Shown: positions 27,805 through 38,020, numbered from the stretch's first letter. The stretch: 64,000 nt of DNA from Terriglobus roseus DSM 18391 (GCF_000265425.1 NC_018014.1:2232001-2296000), one strand, 5' to 3'. Program-made: numbers and translations. Notes: a model not told the origin generated them from the letters alone.

Positions 27805-28560
27805 TTATGAAAAGTGCTTCAGGAGATCGCGGAAGCTGGACAGGTGCAAGAGGTGACGGTCGTGTCGAGGCTCGGCGAGCGGCTCGCTCTCAAGCACCCA
27901 CGTACTTGGGTGTGGCAGATAGACGGCGTGCATGCCCGCGGCCAGCGCGGGGTTGGCGTCGCTGCGTGGACTGTTACCGATCATCCACGTGACAGCGGGG
28001 TCGCAATCGTAACGATGAAGTAATGTCTCGTACGCTGCGGTGTGTTTCTCTGGCAGGACCTCAACGTGGTGGAAGTGCTCGTGGAGTCCGGAGCGCGAGA
28101 GCTTGGCAGTCTGTTCTTGGTGGTCGCCCTTGGTCACGAGGATCAGCGTGTGCTTTTGCGCGAGCAGCGGCAACGTTTCGAAGACACCGTCGAGCAGCGT
28201 GAGTTCTGCGTCGCGAACGCTGACCGCGCATGCGGCGAGATGTTCGTGCGTGTCGATTGTGACCTCAGCGCCGGTAAGGTGCGCGTAGCCGGCGATCAAG
28301 GATTGATGAAAGGCTCCTGTGCCGTAGCCGTGCGTCTTGACCCGTGTTGCTTCCAGCGCGTCGAAGGCTTCGCGTACTTCTGCGGGAGAGAGCTTGGGGT
28401 GCGCGACCAGTTCGACGAAGCGCTCGATCGCGCGCTCGAAGTAGATGTTGTTCTCCCAGAGCGTGTCGTCCGCGTCGATCATCAGGACCTGTGGACCAAT
28501 CGGTAGGACGGGCGCTGCTGCGATCTGCGAGGGTGCGAGGCTGGTCATACGTGAGGCCAA
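27805..28560 (-). CDS. HAD-superfamily hydrolase
   Basis: The 251-residue protein carries HAD motif I DADDTLW (nucleophile Asp29, acid/base Asp31), motif II Thr in ILVTKGD, motif III Lys in LPEKHTAAYE, and motif IV IGNSPRSDANPALAAG. It should be a phosphatase or related phosphotransferase with a helical C1 cap between motifs I and II; substrate is unknown. The start may be 28560 or four codons later. It is divergent from the Ser/Thr kinase gene with about 200 bases between. Confidence 0.9.
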   Translation of the reverse strand: MASRMTSLAPSQIAAAPVLPIGPQVLMIDADDTLWENNIYFERAIERFVELVAHPKLSPAEVREAFDALEATRVKTHGYGTGAFHQSLIAGYAHLTGAEVTIDTHEHLAACAVSVRDAELTLLDGVFETLPLLAQKHTLILVTKGDHQEQTAKLSRSGLHEHFHHVEVLPEKHTAAYETLLHRYDCDPAVTWMIGNSPRSDANPALAAGMHAVYLPHPSTWVLESEPLAEPRHDRHLLHLSSFRDLLKHFS

Positions 28561-28762
28561 TGTAGCAATCCATGCAGCAGGCGAGGGAAGTTGGCCTGCC
28601 GCCGCAGGGCCTTCCGCTGGTTCCAGGTGAGCTGGAGCCAGCGGCAGGGCGTTGTGCGTTTCAGTATATGATTTCGCGATAGCCGATTGGTTAGGAACGC
28701 AGTCTCAGTGAAGTCATTCGCGAGGCATGCGGCGCATTTGGGCCAGCTTAGGGAGCCACGCA

Positions 28763-31708
28763 ATGGAGCAGAACGGCCCGCTGCAGTATGGGCCCTATGT
28801 TGTGCTGGAACAGATCGGTGCCGGTGGCATGGGTGCGGTGTACCGTGCGCGCGACCGGCGGCTGGAACGCGACGTTGCCATCAAGGTTCTGCATCGCCAC
28901 CTGGAGATGGCAAGTGCTCGCGAACGCTTTCTGCGCGAGGCACGCGCAGTATCTTCGCTGAACCATCCCAATATCTCAACGATCTTCGATATCGGCGAAC
29001 AAGACGGCGATCCGTACCTGGTGATGGAACTGCTCCACGGCCAGAGCCTGAAAGACCGGCTGGTGGACGGTGTGCCGATGTTGCCAGCCGAGCTGGAGGC
29101 CATTGCAACACAGGCGGCGCTGGCGCTGGCGGCTGCACATGCCAAGGGCATCGTGCACCGGGACATCAAGCCGGCGAACTTGTTCCTGGTGGATGGTCCG
29201 CACGGGGAGAAGCAGTTGAAGGTGCTGGATTTCGGTCTGGCGAAGATGGAGACGGATCGCATTCTTTATGGCGATGCCGGCGGGCTGACCCGCACCGGTT
29301 CGACTGTCGGAACCGTCGAGTACATGTCGCCGGAGCAGGCGCGCGGCGAAGACCTGGACGCCAGATCCGATTTGTTTTCGCTGGGAGCTGTGCTGTACGA
29401 GCTTGCAACGGGCGATGTGCCCTTCCGCGGTGCGACGAGTGCTGTGGTGTTTGCAGAGCTGCTGGGAAGCGACCCGGTGCCTCCGCGCATGCAGAACTCA
29501 CACTTGTCGCCCGGGATGGATGCCATCATCCGCAAGCTGCTGGAGAAAAAGCGCGAGAATCGCATTCAGTCTGCGACCGTGCTGTTGGAAGACTTGAGAA
29601 AGCTGAAGCATGAGGCTCCCGCGCGGCCCTCTGTTTCCTCTGGTGCGAGTGTTACGTCCGTTCCGCAGGACACGCCTGCTGCGGTCTCCCAAGAGTTGCC
29701 GGTTAGGCCCTTGCCGTCGCGCGAAACCCAACCAAAACATGTAGTGCCGGTTCAGGAGCCAACGGTACGCGGCCCGCGAATCAAGCCTTCCGGCAGCCGG
29801 CCTTCCCAGATTTATGCGCGCACATCCGGTAGCCGGCCCTCACTCGAACTCGATGCTGCTCGCCTCCTACAGGATCTGTCCTTTGAGCGGGCTGCTGCTG
29901 AGGGTGACTCGGAAGAGGTGGAAGCAACGGGTCGCATACGCTGGTGGATTCCTGTGCTGGCCGTTCTATTGTTGGCGGGCATTGCGGCCGCAATCTTTCT
30001 GCGGCCGAGAGGAGCAGCGACATCGGCAGCAAGCGTCTTCACTGGGTCATTACAGATTACGCAGTTCGATAATTCCACCGGCAACGCTGTTCTGCAGGAA
30101 ACTCCGGCGGTTGCCATGCAGATCCTCTTGAAGGAAATGCCGTCTCTCCATCTGACAGGCTTTGCGCCCTCTCCAGATACAGTGGATCTGGACGCGGCAG
30201 AGATGGCGAAGCGCAGTGGCGCAGCGGCTTATCTGACTGGCTCTGTATCGCGCGACGGCGAGCGATACCACGTACACGCCGAGATCCTGAAGACGACGGA
30301 CAGCTCCAGGCTGGCACAGGAAGATGTCGACGCGGCATCCATGGTGGAGCTGCCCAATGCATTGAGTCGACTGGCGGTCGCGCTGCGCACACACATGGGC
30401 GAAACGCCGGAACAGGCCGGAGCGGATACGGTTCAACTGGCGAACGAGGCTACAGCTTCGCTGAGTGCGCTGGCGTTGTACGCGCGCGGCTCATCGCTGC
30501 TACGAGCGGGGCAGCCGACGGCGGCCGTTGAACAGTTTCAAAAGGCTCTGGCCGACGATCCGTCCTTTGTCACTGCGAGGCTGGATCTGGTGGAGTCACT
30601 ACGTCAGGCGGGAGCAGAACCGGAGCGCCTGCAGGCTGCGGCCCTTCTGAAGCCGATGGCTGGACGGGTTGGCGTGTGCGAGAGAAACCGCGCAGTCTAT
30701 GAGATCGCAGACGCCGCCGGCGCGCTCGATGCGGCGCAGCAATGGGCGACGGCCTGTCCGACTCAGACCGAAGCGCAGATTGCTCTTGCACGGCAATTGC
30801 TTGCGGCCGGGCGTGGCGCAGAGGCGGAGGCAGTCGGGAACAAAGCTGTCCTCTTCGACCCAGCCGGTCGTGGTGCCATCACCATCGCGACAGAGGCCAT
30901 GATCTCGCAGGACCACTATGAGTCCGCGCTGAAGCAGCAGGCTCACGCCGTGTCACTGCGCGCCTCCACGCCTGGATTGCTGTTGCTGGCAGCTTATCTG
31001 CGCGGGGATCTGGCTACCGAGTCAATGGCGCTGGCCCTCGCGGAAGCATCGTCGAACTGGCAGGATCAGTGGGCCGTGGTGACCTATCTTGCCAATCGCG
31101 GAAGGCTGGTCGAGGCGTCGCGATTTGGGCAAGGCGCGGCGGCTCGCCTGCAGCAGATGCGGGAAGTCGCGTCAACGGGAACGCTCATGCGTACACGTAT
31201 CTCCGCTCTTCAAGCGATGGCCGGACATTGCGACGGCGGTGCAATTCGTGCCGCGAAGGCAGGCGACTTGGCCGAGTTCTATGCAGAGATTGCCGGGGCA
31301 TGGTGCAAGCACGCGCCAGGCAGCGCGGGAATCAACGATGTGCACCTGGCAACGATTGCACGCGCGGCCGATACGTGGAGCAACGGCGATGCGCAGGGAG
31401 CGCTCGACATTCTGCAGAGCAGCCGTGGTGGCAGACAGGCACCCGTTGCGGCCATGCTTCGCGGTGAGATACACCTGGCGATGAAGGAGCGGGTGCTCGC
31501 CATTGGTGACTTCCAAGCTGTGATCACAAAGCGCGGAGCATCACTGCTGACGGGGACACTGGTCTACCCGGCAGCGCAGGCGGGCCTGGCGACGGCCTAT
31601 CACAGGATGGGCGATGAGCCGAATGCCGCGCGGGTCGAAGACGATCTGAAGGCACTGTGGAAGGATGCTCCGCGCAACGAACCGTTGCTGAGGCGCGCGG
31701 TGAAGTAA
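28763..31708 (+). CDS. membrane Ser/Thr protein kinase with C-terminal TPR region
   Basis: ATG 28763 has a GGGAG ribosome site 7 bases upstream and is preferred over 28727. The 981-residue protein is a PknB-type kinase. The Gly-rich loop is IGAGGMGAVY (residues 18-27), with Lys41, catalytic VHRDIKPAN (Asp134), DFG (156-158) and SPE (189-191). A Pro/Arg/Ser-rich linker (about 285-385) with repeated SGSRPS follows, then one membrane helix (about 394-413). The external part of about 565 residues begins with an adenylyl-cyclase-associated-like alpha/beta module and continues as TPR repeats. All kinase residues are intact. The architecture is common in Acidobacteriota; the outside TPR region probably senses or scaffolds. 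Confidence 0.92.
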   Translation: MEQNGPLQYGPYVVLEQIGAGGMGAVYRARDRRLERDVAIKVLHRHLEMASARERFLREARAVSSLNHPNISTIFDIGEQDGDPYLVMELLHGQSLKDRLVDGVPMLPAELEAIATQAALALAAAHAKGIVHRDIKPANLFLVDGPHGEKQLKVLDFGLAKMETDRILYGDAGGLTRTGSTVGTVEYMSPEQARGEDLDARSDLFSLGAVLYELATGDVPFRGATSAVVFAELLGSDPVPPRMQNSHLSPGMDAIIRKLLEKKRENRIQSATVLLEDLRKLKHEAPARPSVSSGASVTSVPQDTPAAVSQELPVRPLPSRETQPKHVVPVQEPTVRGPRIKPSGSRPSQIYARTSGSRPSLELDAARLLQDLSFERAAAEGDSEEVEATGRIRWWIPVLAVLLLAGIAAAIFLRPRGAATSAASVFTGSLQITQFDNSTGNAVLQETPAVAMQILLKEMPSLHLTGFAPSPDTVDLDAAEMAKRSGAAAYLTGSVSRDGERYHVHAEILKTTDSSRLAQEDVDAASMVELPNALSRLAVALRTHMGETPEQAGADTVQLANEATASLSALALYARGSSLLRAGQPTAAVEQFQKALADDPSFVTARLDLVESLRQAGAEPERLQAAALLKPMAGRVGVCERNRAVYEIADAAGALDAAQQWATACPTQTEAQIALARQLLAAGRGAEAEAVGNKAVLFDPAGRGAITIATEAMISQDHYESALKQQAHAVSLRASTPGLLLLAAYLRGDLATESMALALAEASSNWQDQWAVVTYLANRGRLVEASRFGQGAAARLQQMREVASTGTLMRTRISALQAMAGHCDGGAIRAAKAGDLAEFYAEIAGAWCKHAPGSAGINDVHLATIARAADTWSNGDAQGALDILQSSRGGRQAPVAAMLRGEIHLAMKERVLAIGDFQAVITKRGASLLTGTLVYPAAQAGLATAYHRMGDEPNAARVEDDLKALWKDAPRNEPLLRRAVK

Positions 31709-31734
31709 ACCTCCCTCATCGGTGATGACCGGGG

Positions 31735-32985
31735 TTAGTGTCTGGATGGTGTTGCCTTCGGCGACTTCGTCAGGTTTTCGGCAAGGAACAAACCACTCTT
31801 ACCAGCGCTGACGAGGTCCAGGTCTCCATCGCCGTCGATGTCGACTGCGACCGTCTGAACGCCGCCGCCCATGCGTCCGCCGTAGTCGACGATGTGCCGT
31901 GTCCATTCGACTCCACCGTTGGCGGGTGTGGCTTTGTCGGCGGGTAGCTTGCGCCATTCATACCAGTAGAGACCGATGGGATCGCGCTCGCCTGGGTCGC
32001 CGCCGTTGTGAGCGAAGTAGCGCTTGCCGGTGACGAAGTCTGGCTGGCCGTCGCCGTTCATGTCTACAAGCTGCGAGGCGTGGGCCTGCGACCATGAGCT
32101 GTCGATGACGTGTTGCACCCATTTACCGTCGGCGGTCTGCTCATACCAGGCGACGCCATAGTCGTGCGCCACGCCGGTCAGAAGGTCTTTGCGGCCGTCA
32201 CCGTTGATGTCGATCAGGTGCATGTAACCGAACTGGCCGTTGGGGCGGGCTGCAGATTTTGCCTGATCAGCGGGCGTTCCGGCGGGCGGGATGGACTTCC
32301 ATCCCCAGTCGGTTGGATGGAAGACCCAGTCGCCTTCGGCGTGGATGTCGGCCGGAGCTTCGAGCCAGCCTTTGGGTATGAGGATGTCGTTGCGACCGTC
32401 GCCGTTGACGTCACCTGCGCCGATGCCGTGGCCGTAGCTCATCTTGGCGACGACGTGTTTGACCCACTTACCATTCGCAAGTTCGAACCATGCGGCGGGC
32501 ACGTTGGGCCGGTCGAATTCGGGGAGTAGTTCGTTGGCTTTGCTGTCGTTATTGAGGTCGACGAGGAAGGCGAACTCGGTTGGGCCACTGTTGTCGATCT
32601 CGGTTTGCTTCCAGGGACCGCCGGTTTTGCCGGGGTTCTTGAGCCAGACGATGTTGTGTGCGAAGTAGCTGAACTGGATGATGTCGGTCCAGCCGTCGCC
32701 GTCGACGTCCATTGGCTGGTCTGAGAAGTTGTCGATGTAGCCGTTGGCGTAGTCGATCTGGCGCAGTGGATGCTTGGTCCAGTGCGGTGCTTCGTACCAG
32801 CTTTCTCCTGCGACGATGTCGGGTTTGCCGTCGCGATTGATGTCGGTAACGGCGACGGTTTCGCCGTAGCTAGGGTCGATCATGGTGACGTGGAAGGCTA
32901 TGTCCGGCGGTCTGCTGGCAGCGAAGGTTACAGCCGCGCCACAGATTGTTGCGGCCGTCAGGAGTGCTTGCAGGGTGACGCGCAT
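31735..32985 (-). CDS. secreted FG-GAP/VCBS repeat protein
   Basis: The 416-residue product has a signal peptide (about residues 1-23). Multiple FG-GAP-like blades follow, each with a calcium-binding-like D-x-[ND]-x-DG-x-x-D loop: DINRDGKPDIV, DVDGDGWTDII, DVNGDGRNDIL, DINGDGRKDLL, DMNGDGQPDFV and DIDGDGDLDLV. Such proteins fold as beta-propellers and are often found in extracellular enzymes or adhesins, but no catalytic domain is present. The next gene on the strand begins a separate lipoprotein. Confidence 0.88.
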   Translation of the reverse strand: MRVTLQALLTAATICGAAVTFAASRPPDIAFHVTMIDPSYGETVAVTDINRDGKPDIVAGESWYEAPHWTKHPLRQIDYANGYIDNFSDQPMDVDGDGWTDIIQFSYFAHNIVWLKNPGKTGGPWKQTEIDNSGPTEFAFLVDLNNDSKANELLPEFDRPNVPAAWFELANGKWVKHVVAKMSYGHGIGAGDVNGDGRNDILIPKGWLEAPADIHAEGDWVFHPTDWGWKSIPPAGTPADQAKSAARPNGQFGYMHLIDINGDGRKDLLTGVAHDYGVAWYEQTADGKWVQHVIDSSWSQAHASQLVDMNGDGQPDFVTGKRYFAHNGGDPGERDPIGLYWYEWRKLPADKATPANGGVEWTRHIVDYGGRMGGGVQTVAVDIDGDGDLDLVSAGKSGLFLAENLTKSPKATPSRH

Positions 32986-33079
32986 GCGGTCAAAACCTTC
33001 CGATTGAATCGTCTCAGTCGCGGAGGATTGTAGCGGCTCGCGCGCGTGATGAGCAAAGCGCGAGCCGGGGCACCTTTCC

Positions 33080-35650
33080 CTAGGGTTTTGCGGGCAGACC
33101 GATGAGCGGGGTCTTCACCGGAGCGGCGGCTCCGATGAATTCCATAACGGCACCGTTGGTCGCGGTGTCGCCGTAGCTGGTAACCCAGAGGTTGCCGCTG
33201 GGATCGATGGCCAGCCGTTGCGGATTCTTGAGCGATGCTGCCGCGCCGTACCCGTTGGTGCCGGAGAGGAGGGTGCCGGGTGTGCCGGTGCCTGTTTCGC
33301 CCTGGAGCTGCGTCAGTGTTCCGGTGAGGGTGTTGGCTACCCAGACGTGGTTGGCGCTGTCGACCGCGATGCCTTGCGGTTGGGTACCGGTGCCGAGCGT
33401 GTAGCCGGCCGAGGCGACGTTGCCGGAGGGGCGCACCTCGCTGACGGAGTCGCCGCTGAAGTTGGCGGCCCAGATGTTGCCGGCGCTATCGAGCGCGATG
33501 CCTGCTGGTGCGTTGCAGCAGGTGACGGCGGTGCCGAGCGTGCGATCGGCGGCCACGCGGAGCAGGGTGCTACCGCCCTGGTTGGCGAACCATGCACCGT
33601 TGGTGGCGTCGATCGCGATCGCGGAGGGATCGTTGAAGGTGCCGGCGAGACCGCCGGTCGGTGTGATGGGAGCTCCTGCCGAGGAGAGGAGGGCAACGGT
33701 GGAGTTACCACCGTTCGCCACCCAGACATTGCCGAGTGCGTCAGTTGCGAGGCTGGCCGGATTGTTGACGCCACTTGAGAAGCCCGTGGTGCCGGAGAGG
33801 ACGACGCCAAGCCTGGTCAACTGCTGTACTGCGCCCTTCCCGGAATTCACGCTGGCTGCACTTTCCTTGCTGGCGACCCAGATGTTGCCGGAGCGGTCGA
33901 TTGCAAGTCCGTTGAGTTCGAACATGCCACCACCGGTGTAACCAGTCGAGGGCGAGAAGGCCGCGCCCTGCGACGACAGCCGTGTGACCGCGCCTGCATA
34001 GTTCGCGATCCAGACGCTGCCGATGCCGTCGATGGCGATTGCCGTTGGTTTGTTGATGCCGCCGCCCTTGTGCGTCACGGCCAGCGTCCAGTCGGCTGGC
34101 GCGGCTGCGAGGCGTGGCGTGAAGACGCCGCCGGTGGATAGCGCGTACACCGCAGCTGGGTTTGCGGCTGGATGGAGGGCGAGGTTGACGAGGGCGGAGA
34201 AACTGTCGGTTGAGTAGCCTCCGCTACCAACAGGTCCCGGGGTGGTTGTGGCGTTCAGCAGAGGCTGGCACGCGGCGCTACCGGTGAGACCGCCGCAGGT
34301 TGAAAGGGCGTTGGCGAGCGAGTTCAGTTCTGCCAGCGGGAGCGTGCTGGCTGGGGAGAGCTGTGGGCCGCTCGGGAGTCCTGTGACCGGGTCCGCGATG
34401 ACCTTGGCGGTAAGGAAGGCGCTTGCGATGCCTCCGGCGTTCGAGGCCGGTGCGCCGATGCGTGCGTAGGCGTACCCCGCGTAGGTATCGCTGAACTGTG
34501 CGAGTGCGTATGCCGCAGCGACTGTGGTGAATTCGTTGATAGTCGCGGCTGTGCCGAGGCTGCCGCATGGCCCGAGTGCGGTGACGAGTGTAAGAAGGTC
34601 AGTTGCTGCAGATCCGCCTGCGGGAGTGCCGCCACTCGATAGCAGAAACGCCTGGTCGGTCGCGCTGGCGCAAGTATAGGTGAGGGAGAAGTGGCCGGAG
34701 GAGTCGGTGGAGAGTGACGGGCTGATGAGACGGGGGGCGGTCGCGTAGCCGGTGGTTCCCGCGGTGTAGAGACGTACGGTCGCACCCACGACTGCGCTCT
34801 TGCGGATCTGGACCGCGCCGTTCAGCGCTCCTGCGAGTTTGAAGGTGGCCTGCGCGATTGCGCTGTTGCCGTATCCGGTCGCGACGGCGATGGCCTTGAC
34901 GGTGGAGCTGGTGCTGAGGCGGAAGGGGGCAGTGTAACGAGTGGATGCAGTGGTCGGGGTGCGGCCGTCGACGGTGTAGTAGATGGCTGCGCCAGCCGTG
35001 GCATCGGTGATGGTGACGGTCTGTGCCGTGGTGAAGGTGCCCCCGGCAGGGCTGATGGCGGGTAGGGCGACGGTCTTCGGCAGGATCGTGATGATGGAGG
35101 ATGCGACCGCACTGTTGTTATAGCCGGTAGCTATGGTGATCGCGCGCACTGTCGTTGTTGCAGAGACTGCGAAGGCCGCTGTGTACTTCGTCGACGACGC
35201 GGTGGGCGTGGAGCCGTTGGTGGTGTAGTAGACGGTCGACGCGGGTGTGGCCGCGGTGATGGTGACGGTCTGCGGGCCTGCGAAGGAACCTGTTGCGGGC
35301 GTGATGACGGGGGCAGCGGCCCCCGGCAGATTGATATTAATTTTGACGGTTGCGACACGGCTGTAAGCCGCGGAGGAGATCACGGCGATCGCGCTGACAG
35401 TCGACGTGCTTGCAACCTGAAAGGGGCCTTTATAGGCGGGAGAGAACGAAGTCGCAGGGCTTCCGTTGACCGTGTACCGGATGACGCTGTCTTTGTTGAC
35501 GGAGGTGATGGTGACCGTTTGCGTCCGGGCGAATGTGCCGCCACCGGGTGAGATGGTGGGGGCCGGCAGGGAGGCAGGATCGACACCGCATCCGGTAAGC
35601 GAGAGCGCAAGGAAGGACAGAACTGCAAAGGTGTGACGCAAAGATGCCAT
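33080..35650 (-). CDS. lipoprotein with three chitobiase-C-terminal domains and an NHL propeller
   Basis: ATG 35650 is chosen: GGAG lies 5 bases upstream and the product starts with a lipoprotein signal ending in LSLTGC. Three tandem repeats of about 80 residues follow (about 29-107, 113-190, 200-275), each with PGGGTF/TATGSF, QTVTIT, xYYTxxGxTPT and VKAIA. This is the CHB_HEX_C pattern of chitobiase C-termini. The middle region holds an Ig-like insertion and an alpha-helical segment. The C-terminal 300 residues contain NHL-like repeats with NPASLATDALGNVWVANGG, IALDSAGNIWAAN and IAVDSANHVWVAN forming a propeller. No hydrolase domain is present, so it may bind polysaccharide or matrix at the outer surface. 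Confidence 0.88.
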   Translation of the reverse strand: MASLRHTFAVLSFLALSLTGCGVDPASLPAPTISPGGGTFARTQTVTITSVNKDSVIRYTVNGSPATSFSPAYKGPFQVASTSTVSAIAVISSAAYSRVATVKININLPGAAAPVITPATGSFAGPQTVTITAATPASTVYYTTNGSTPTASSTKYTAAFAVSATTTVRAITIATGYNNSAVASSIITILPKTVALPAISPAGGTFTTAQTVTITDATAGAAIYYTVDGRTPTTASTRYTAPFRLSTSSTVKAIAVATGYGNSAIAQATFKLAGALNGAVQIRKSAVVGATVRLYTAGTTGYATAPRLISPSLSTDSSGHFSLTYTCASATDQAFLLSSGGTPAGGSAATDLLTLVTALGPCGSLGTAATINEFTTVAAAYALAQFSDTYAGYAYARIGAPASNAGGIASAFLTAKVIADPVTGLPSGPQLSPASTLPLAELNSLANALSTCGGLTGSAACQPLLNATTTPGPVGSGGYSTDSFSALVNLALHPAANPAAVYALSTGGVFTPRLAAAPADWTLAVTHKGGGINKPTAIAIDGIGSVWIANYAGAVTRLSSQGAAFSPSTGYTGGGMFELNGLAIDRSGNIWVASKESAASVNSGKGAVQQLTRLGVVLSGTTGFSSGVNNPASLATDALGNVWVANGGNSTVALLSSAGAPITPTGGLAGTFNDPSAIAIDATNGAWFANQGGSTLLRVAADRTLGTAVTCCNAPAGIALDSAGNIWAANFSGDSVSEVRPSGNVASAGYTLGTGTQPQGIAVDSANHVWVANTLTGTLTQLQGETGTGTPGTLLSGTNGYGAAASLKNPQRLAIDPSGNLWVTSYGDTATNGAVMEFIGAAAPVKTPLIGLPAKP

Positions 35651-35893
35651 ACGGTCTCCGGAGTTACGCTGCTGGTCCCGCATCTGCAGGGCAGGGTCAG
35701 GTTTCGAGGGTTTCACCTCACCATAAGACCTTTTGACCCAATGCGGTTGCTAAACTTTGCACAAAATGAGTAATTCCTTATCTTCGTCCGTACAATCTTG
35801 ACTGGTGCTCTGGCTGGGCAGCGAAGAGGGGTTGAAGAAAGAGATTCCGCGTTGTGGATGATCTTCGCCTTTTCATCGCCTATACTTCGATGC

Positions 35894-36166
35894 ATGGAGA
35901 TTGGCGGCTACAACAAACACGTGGACCTTTCGAAGCTGGGGACTTCCGTGCTTGTGGGTGCGTGCGTGATCCTGGCGATCCGCACGGCGCGCAAGGTGAT
36001 CCACGATCATCCGACAGCATCGGACCGTGACCTGGAGGCGGAGGTGGATACCTCGATACGGCTTGCGCACCGGGTGATGAAACACATGGTGAGCAAACAT
36101 GCCACGCTCTTCCCGAGCAAGGATGTGCCGTGGTATCTGCCAGCGGATGAGGATCACCCGAAGTGA
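35894..36166 (+). CDS. hypothetical small protein
   Basis: From ATG 35894 the product has 90 residues with one short hydrophobic stretch (LGTSVLVGACVILAI, about residues 14-28) followed by a charged helical region. An upstream ATG at 35798 would add 32 unlikely residues. I do not recognise the family. It precedes the beta-helix gene by 42 bases and may share its transcript. Confidence 0.6.
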   Translation: MEIGGYNKHVDLSKLGTSVLVGACVILAIRTARKVIHDHPTASDRDLEAEVDTSIRLAHRVMKHMVSKHATLFPSKDVPWYLPADEDHPK

Positions 36167-36208
36167 GGCGACTCCGAGAGTCGGGAAGCGGGCAGAGCGG
36201 ACGGTAGC

Positions 36209-37777
36209 ATGGACCTGCGAGGCAGAATGAAGACGCTTACAGGCTTGCTGGTCCACCACCTCTTGATGATTACGGTCGCGGCGATGTTTGTGCCGAGCAG
36301 CCCTTCCCAGGCCAAGGTGCAGAAGACCGAGGTCCATTTTCAGCGGTACGCGGGTGCTTCGCTGGATGCGCAGCTTCGAGCCGCAGTGGCCGCCTACGCG
36401 GGCAAGCCCGCAACGCTGGTGTTGATCCAGGACACGGCTGGGACGTTTGCGGCACCTGCGACTCTACGGGCGAATGACGATCTGCTGTTCAACGCTTCCG
36501 CGTCGTTTGCTTCCGGTGCTTACGTTGTGGCGAACGGCGGGAACCGGATCTCCTGTGCGGCGAATGTGGTGCTGACGACCAAGACGCCCAACACCTCTCT
36601 GATCCGTGCGGAGGGCAATGGTATCGACGTGGGGAATTGCACGGCGAGCGGTGGCGGCGGCGACTCTGCCGTGGTGGCAGCGCCTGTTGCCCGGCATGCG
36701 CAGCACCTTCGGGTTCATGACCTGGTGGTGAAGGACATTGGCGTGGCGAACCTTGGCGGTGTGGACGATGCCGAGGTGTGGAAGTTCGACGCGACGGCGA
36801 GCCGGCGGGGCGGCACGGCGTACGGAGTCGTCATGACCGGGGATTCCACGCATGTGCGTGTGCATGACGGCAGTGTGAAGCTGTTCGGCCATGGCGTCGA
36901 GTGGTTCAACGCGGATGCGAACCTGAGCAGGGGTGGTCCTAAAACCCGCGCACAAGTGGGAGCGCATGGTGGCTGGTACACGATCGAAACGATGCAGTGC
37001 GAATCTGTCACGGGTGCGTGCGTCTGGGGTTCGGTCGCTCACGACATTGTGTCGCGCAACAATGTGTCTCGTAATGCCGGGGACGTGGGGTTCGATTGCG
37101 AAGGATGCATCGATTACCGAAGCGAGAATGACAGTTCGACGGAGGCTGCGAATGGTGGCTTCGCGACCTTCTTCTATGCGGACAACAACGTCTTCGTTCG
37201 CCCGCACCATACGTCTTCGACGGGCAAGAGCGGCGTGATGATCTTCAATGACTCACGCATGCCTGGTGTGAACACGCGGACGGCAGTCATCGATGGGGTT
37301 ATCAACTGCTACAACGTTGCGTGTGTGGGCGTGGGTGGCAACGCATCGCAGGGCTTACAGGTAACTGGCACGCAGTTTTTGAATGCGTCCATTACGCCGA
37401 ATGATTACTGGGCTGGGCCGACGATCAAGAACAACCACTTCACGGCATCGGCGGCGATGGGCCCGGCGATCAACCTGGGTACGCTCTTTGGTGGCGGCGT
37501 GGTGAGTGTCGAGGGCAACACGTTTGAGGGTGGATTCAAGCAGGCGGCGGGAGTGTCCTGCGTTGTTGTAAAGAATGTGGACTACAACGCGCCGGTTGCG
37601 GTGGTGTTGAAGCAGAACCGTTGCGCGGGCGGCTTCACGGGGGATTGGGATGCGACTTCCGGCAGTGGGAACGCGGGTGTTGGGATGAACCTGACGCTGG
37701 ATGGGAATGTGGAGACGCATGCCGGGATGGCTCTGCATGGGTTTGGTGGGCGGGATCGGGTTTTGAAGGGGAAGTAG
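36209..37777 (+). CDS. secreted right-handed beta-helix protein
   Basis: The 522-residue protein has a signal peptide (about residues 7-35; a start at Met7 is equally plausible). The long repetitive beta-rich body is full of short N-G/N-N turns (NNVSRNAGDVGF, YADNNVFVRPH, IKNNHFTASAA, VEGNTFEGG), the pattern of parallel beta-helix (pectate-lyase-like) proteins. A sugar-lyase or glycosidase function is possible, but no catalytic Arg/Lys/Asp set can be identified. Extracellular location is inferred from the signal peptide. Confidence 0.75.
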   Translation: MDLRGRMKTLTGLLVHHLLMITVAAMFVPSSPSQAKVQKTEVHFQRYAGASLDAQLRAAVAAYAGKPATLVLIQDTAGTFAAPATLRANDDLLFNASASFASGAYVVANGGNRISCAANVVLTTKTPNTSLIRAEGNGIDVGNCTASGGGGDSAVVAAPVARHAQHLRVHDLVVKDIGVANLGGVDDAEVWKFDATASRRGGTAYGVVMTGDSTHVRVHDGSVKLFGHGVEWFNADANLSRGGPKTRAQVGAHGGWYTIETMQCESVTGACVWGSVAHDIVSRNNVSRNAGDVGFDCEGCIDYRSENDSSTEAANGGFATFFYADNNVFVRPHHTSSTGKSGVMIFNDSRMPGVNTRTAVIDGVINCYNVACVGVGGNASQGLQVTGTQFLNASITPNDYWAGPTIKNNHFTASAAMGPAINLGTLFGGGVVSVEGNTFEGGFKQAAGVSCVVVKNVDYNAPVAVVLKQNRCAGGFTGDWDATSGSGNAGVGMNLTLDGNVETHAGMALHGFGGRDRVLKGK

Positions 37778-37941
37778 GGGTAGTCGTTATCGGATGTGAC
37801 TTGTCTTATAGCTGCGCTGCCCGCCCATGCGTACCGTACGCGACGGTTTCCGCTGTGAGAATCACGGCGAGTAGCCTGCTCGATCCATCAGAAGCGTTAG
37901 CCGGTGCGGCTTCGACGCGGATCGGGCGCAGCATTCTTCAG

Positions 37942-37957
37942 CCGAGGTAGACCTCGG
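37942..37957. promoter_or_regulatory. perfect palindrome CCGAGGT-ag-ACCTCGG
   Basis: A 16-base dyad with a 2-base centre sits in the gene-free 37778-38020 interval, about 65 bases before the broken gene at 38021. It could be an operator or part of a weak terminator; no T tract follows. Confidence 0.3.
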
Positions 37958-38020
37958 TACTGTAAGCGATTATCTCTCAGCACTGGTTGCTTACGCTGAA
38001 TTCATCAGGGATGATGACGC

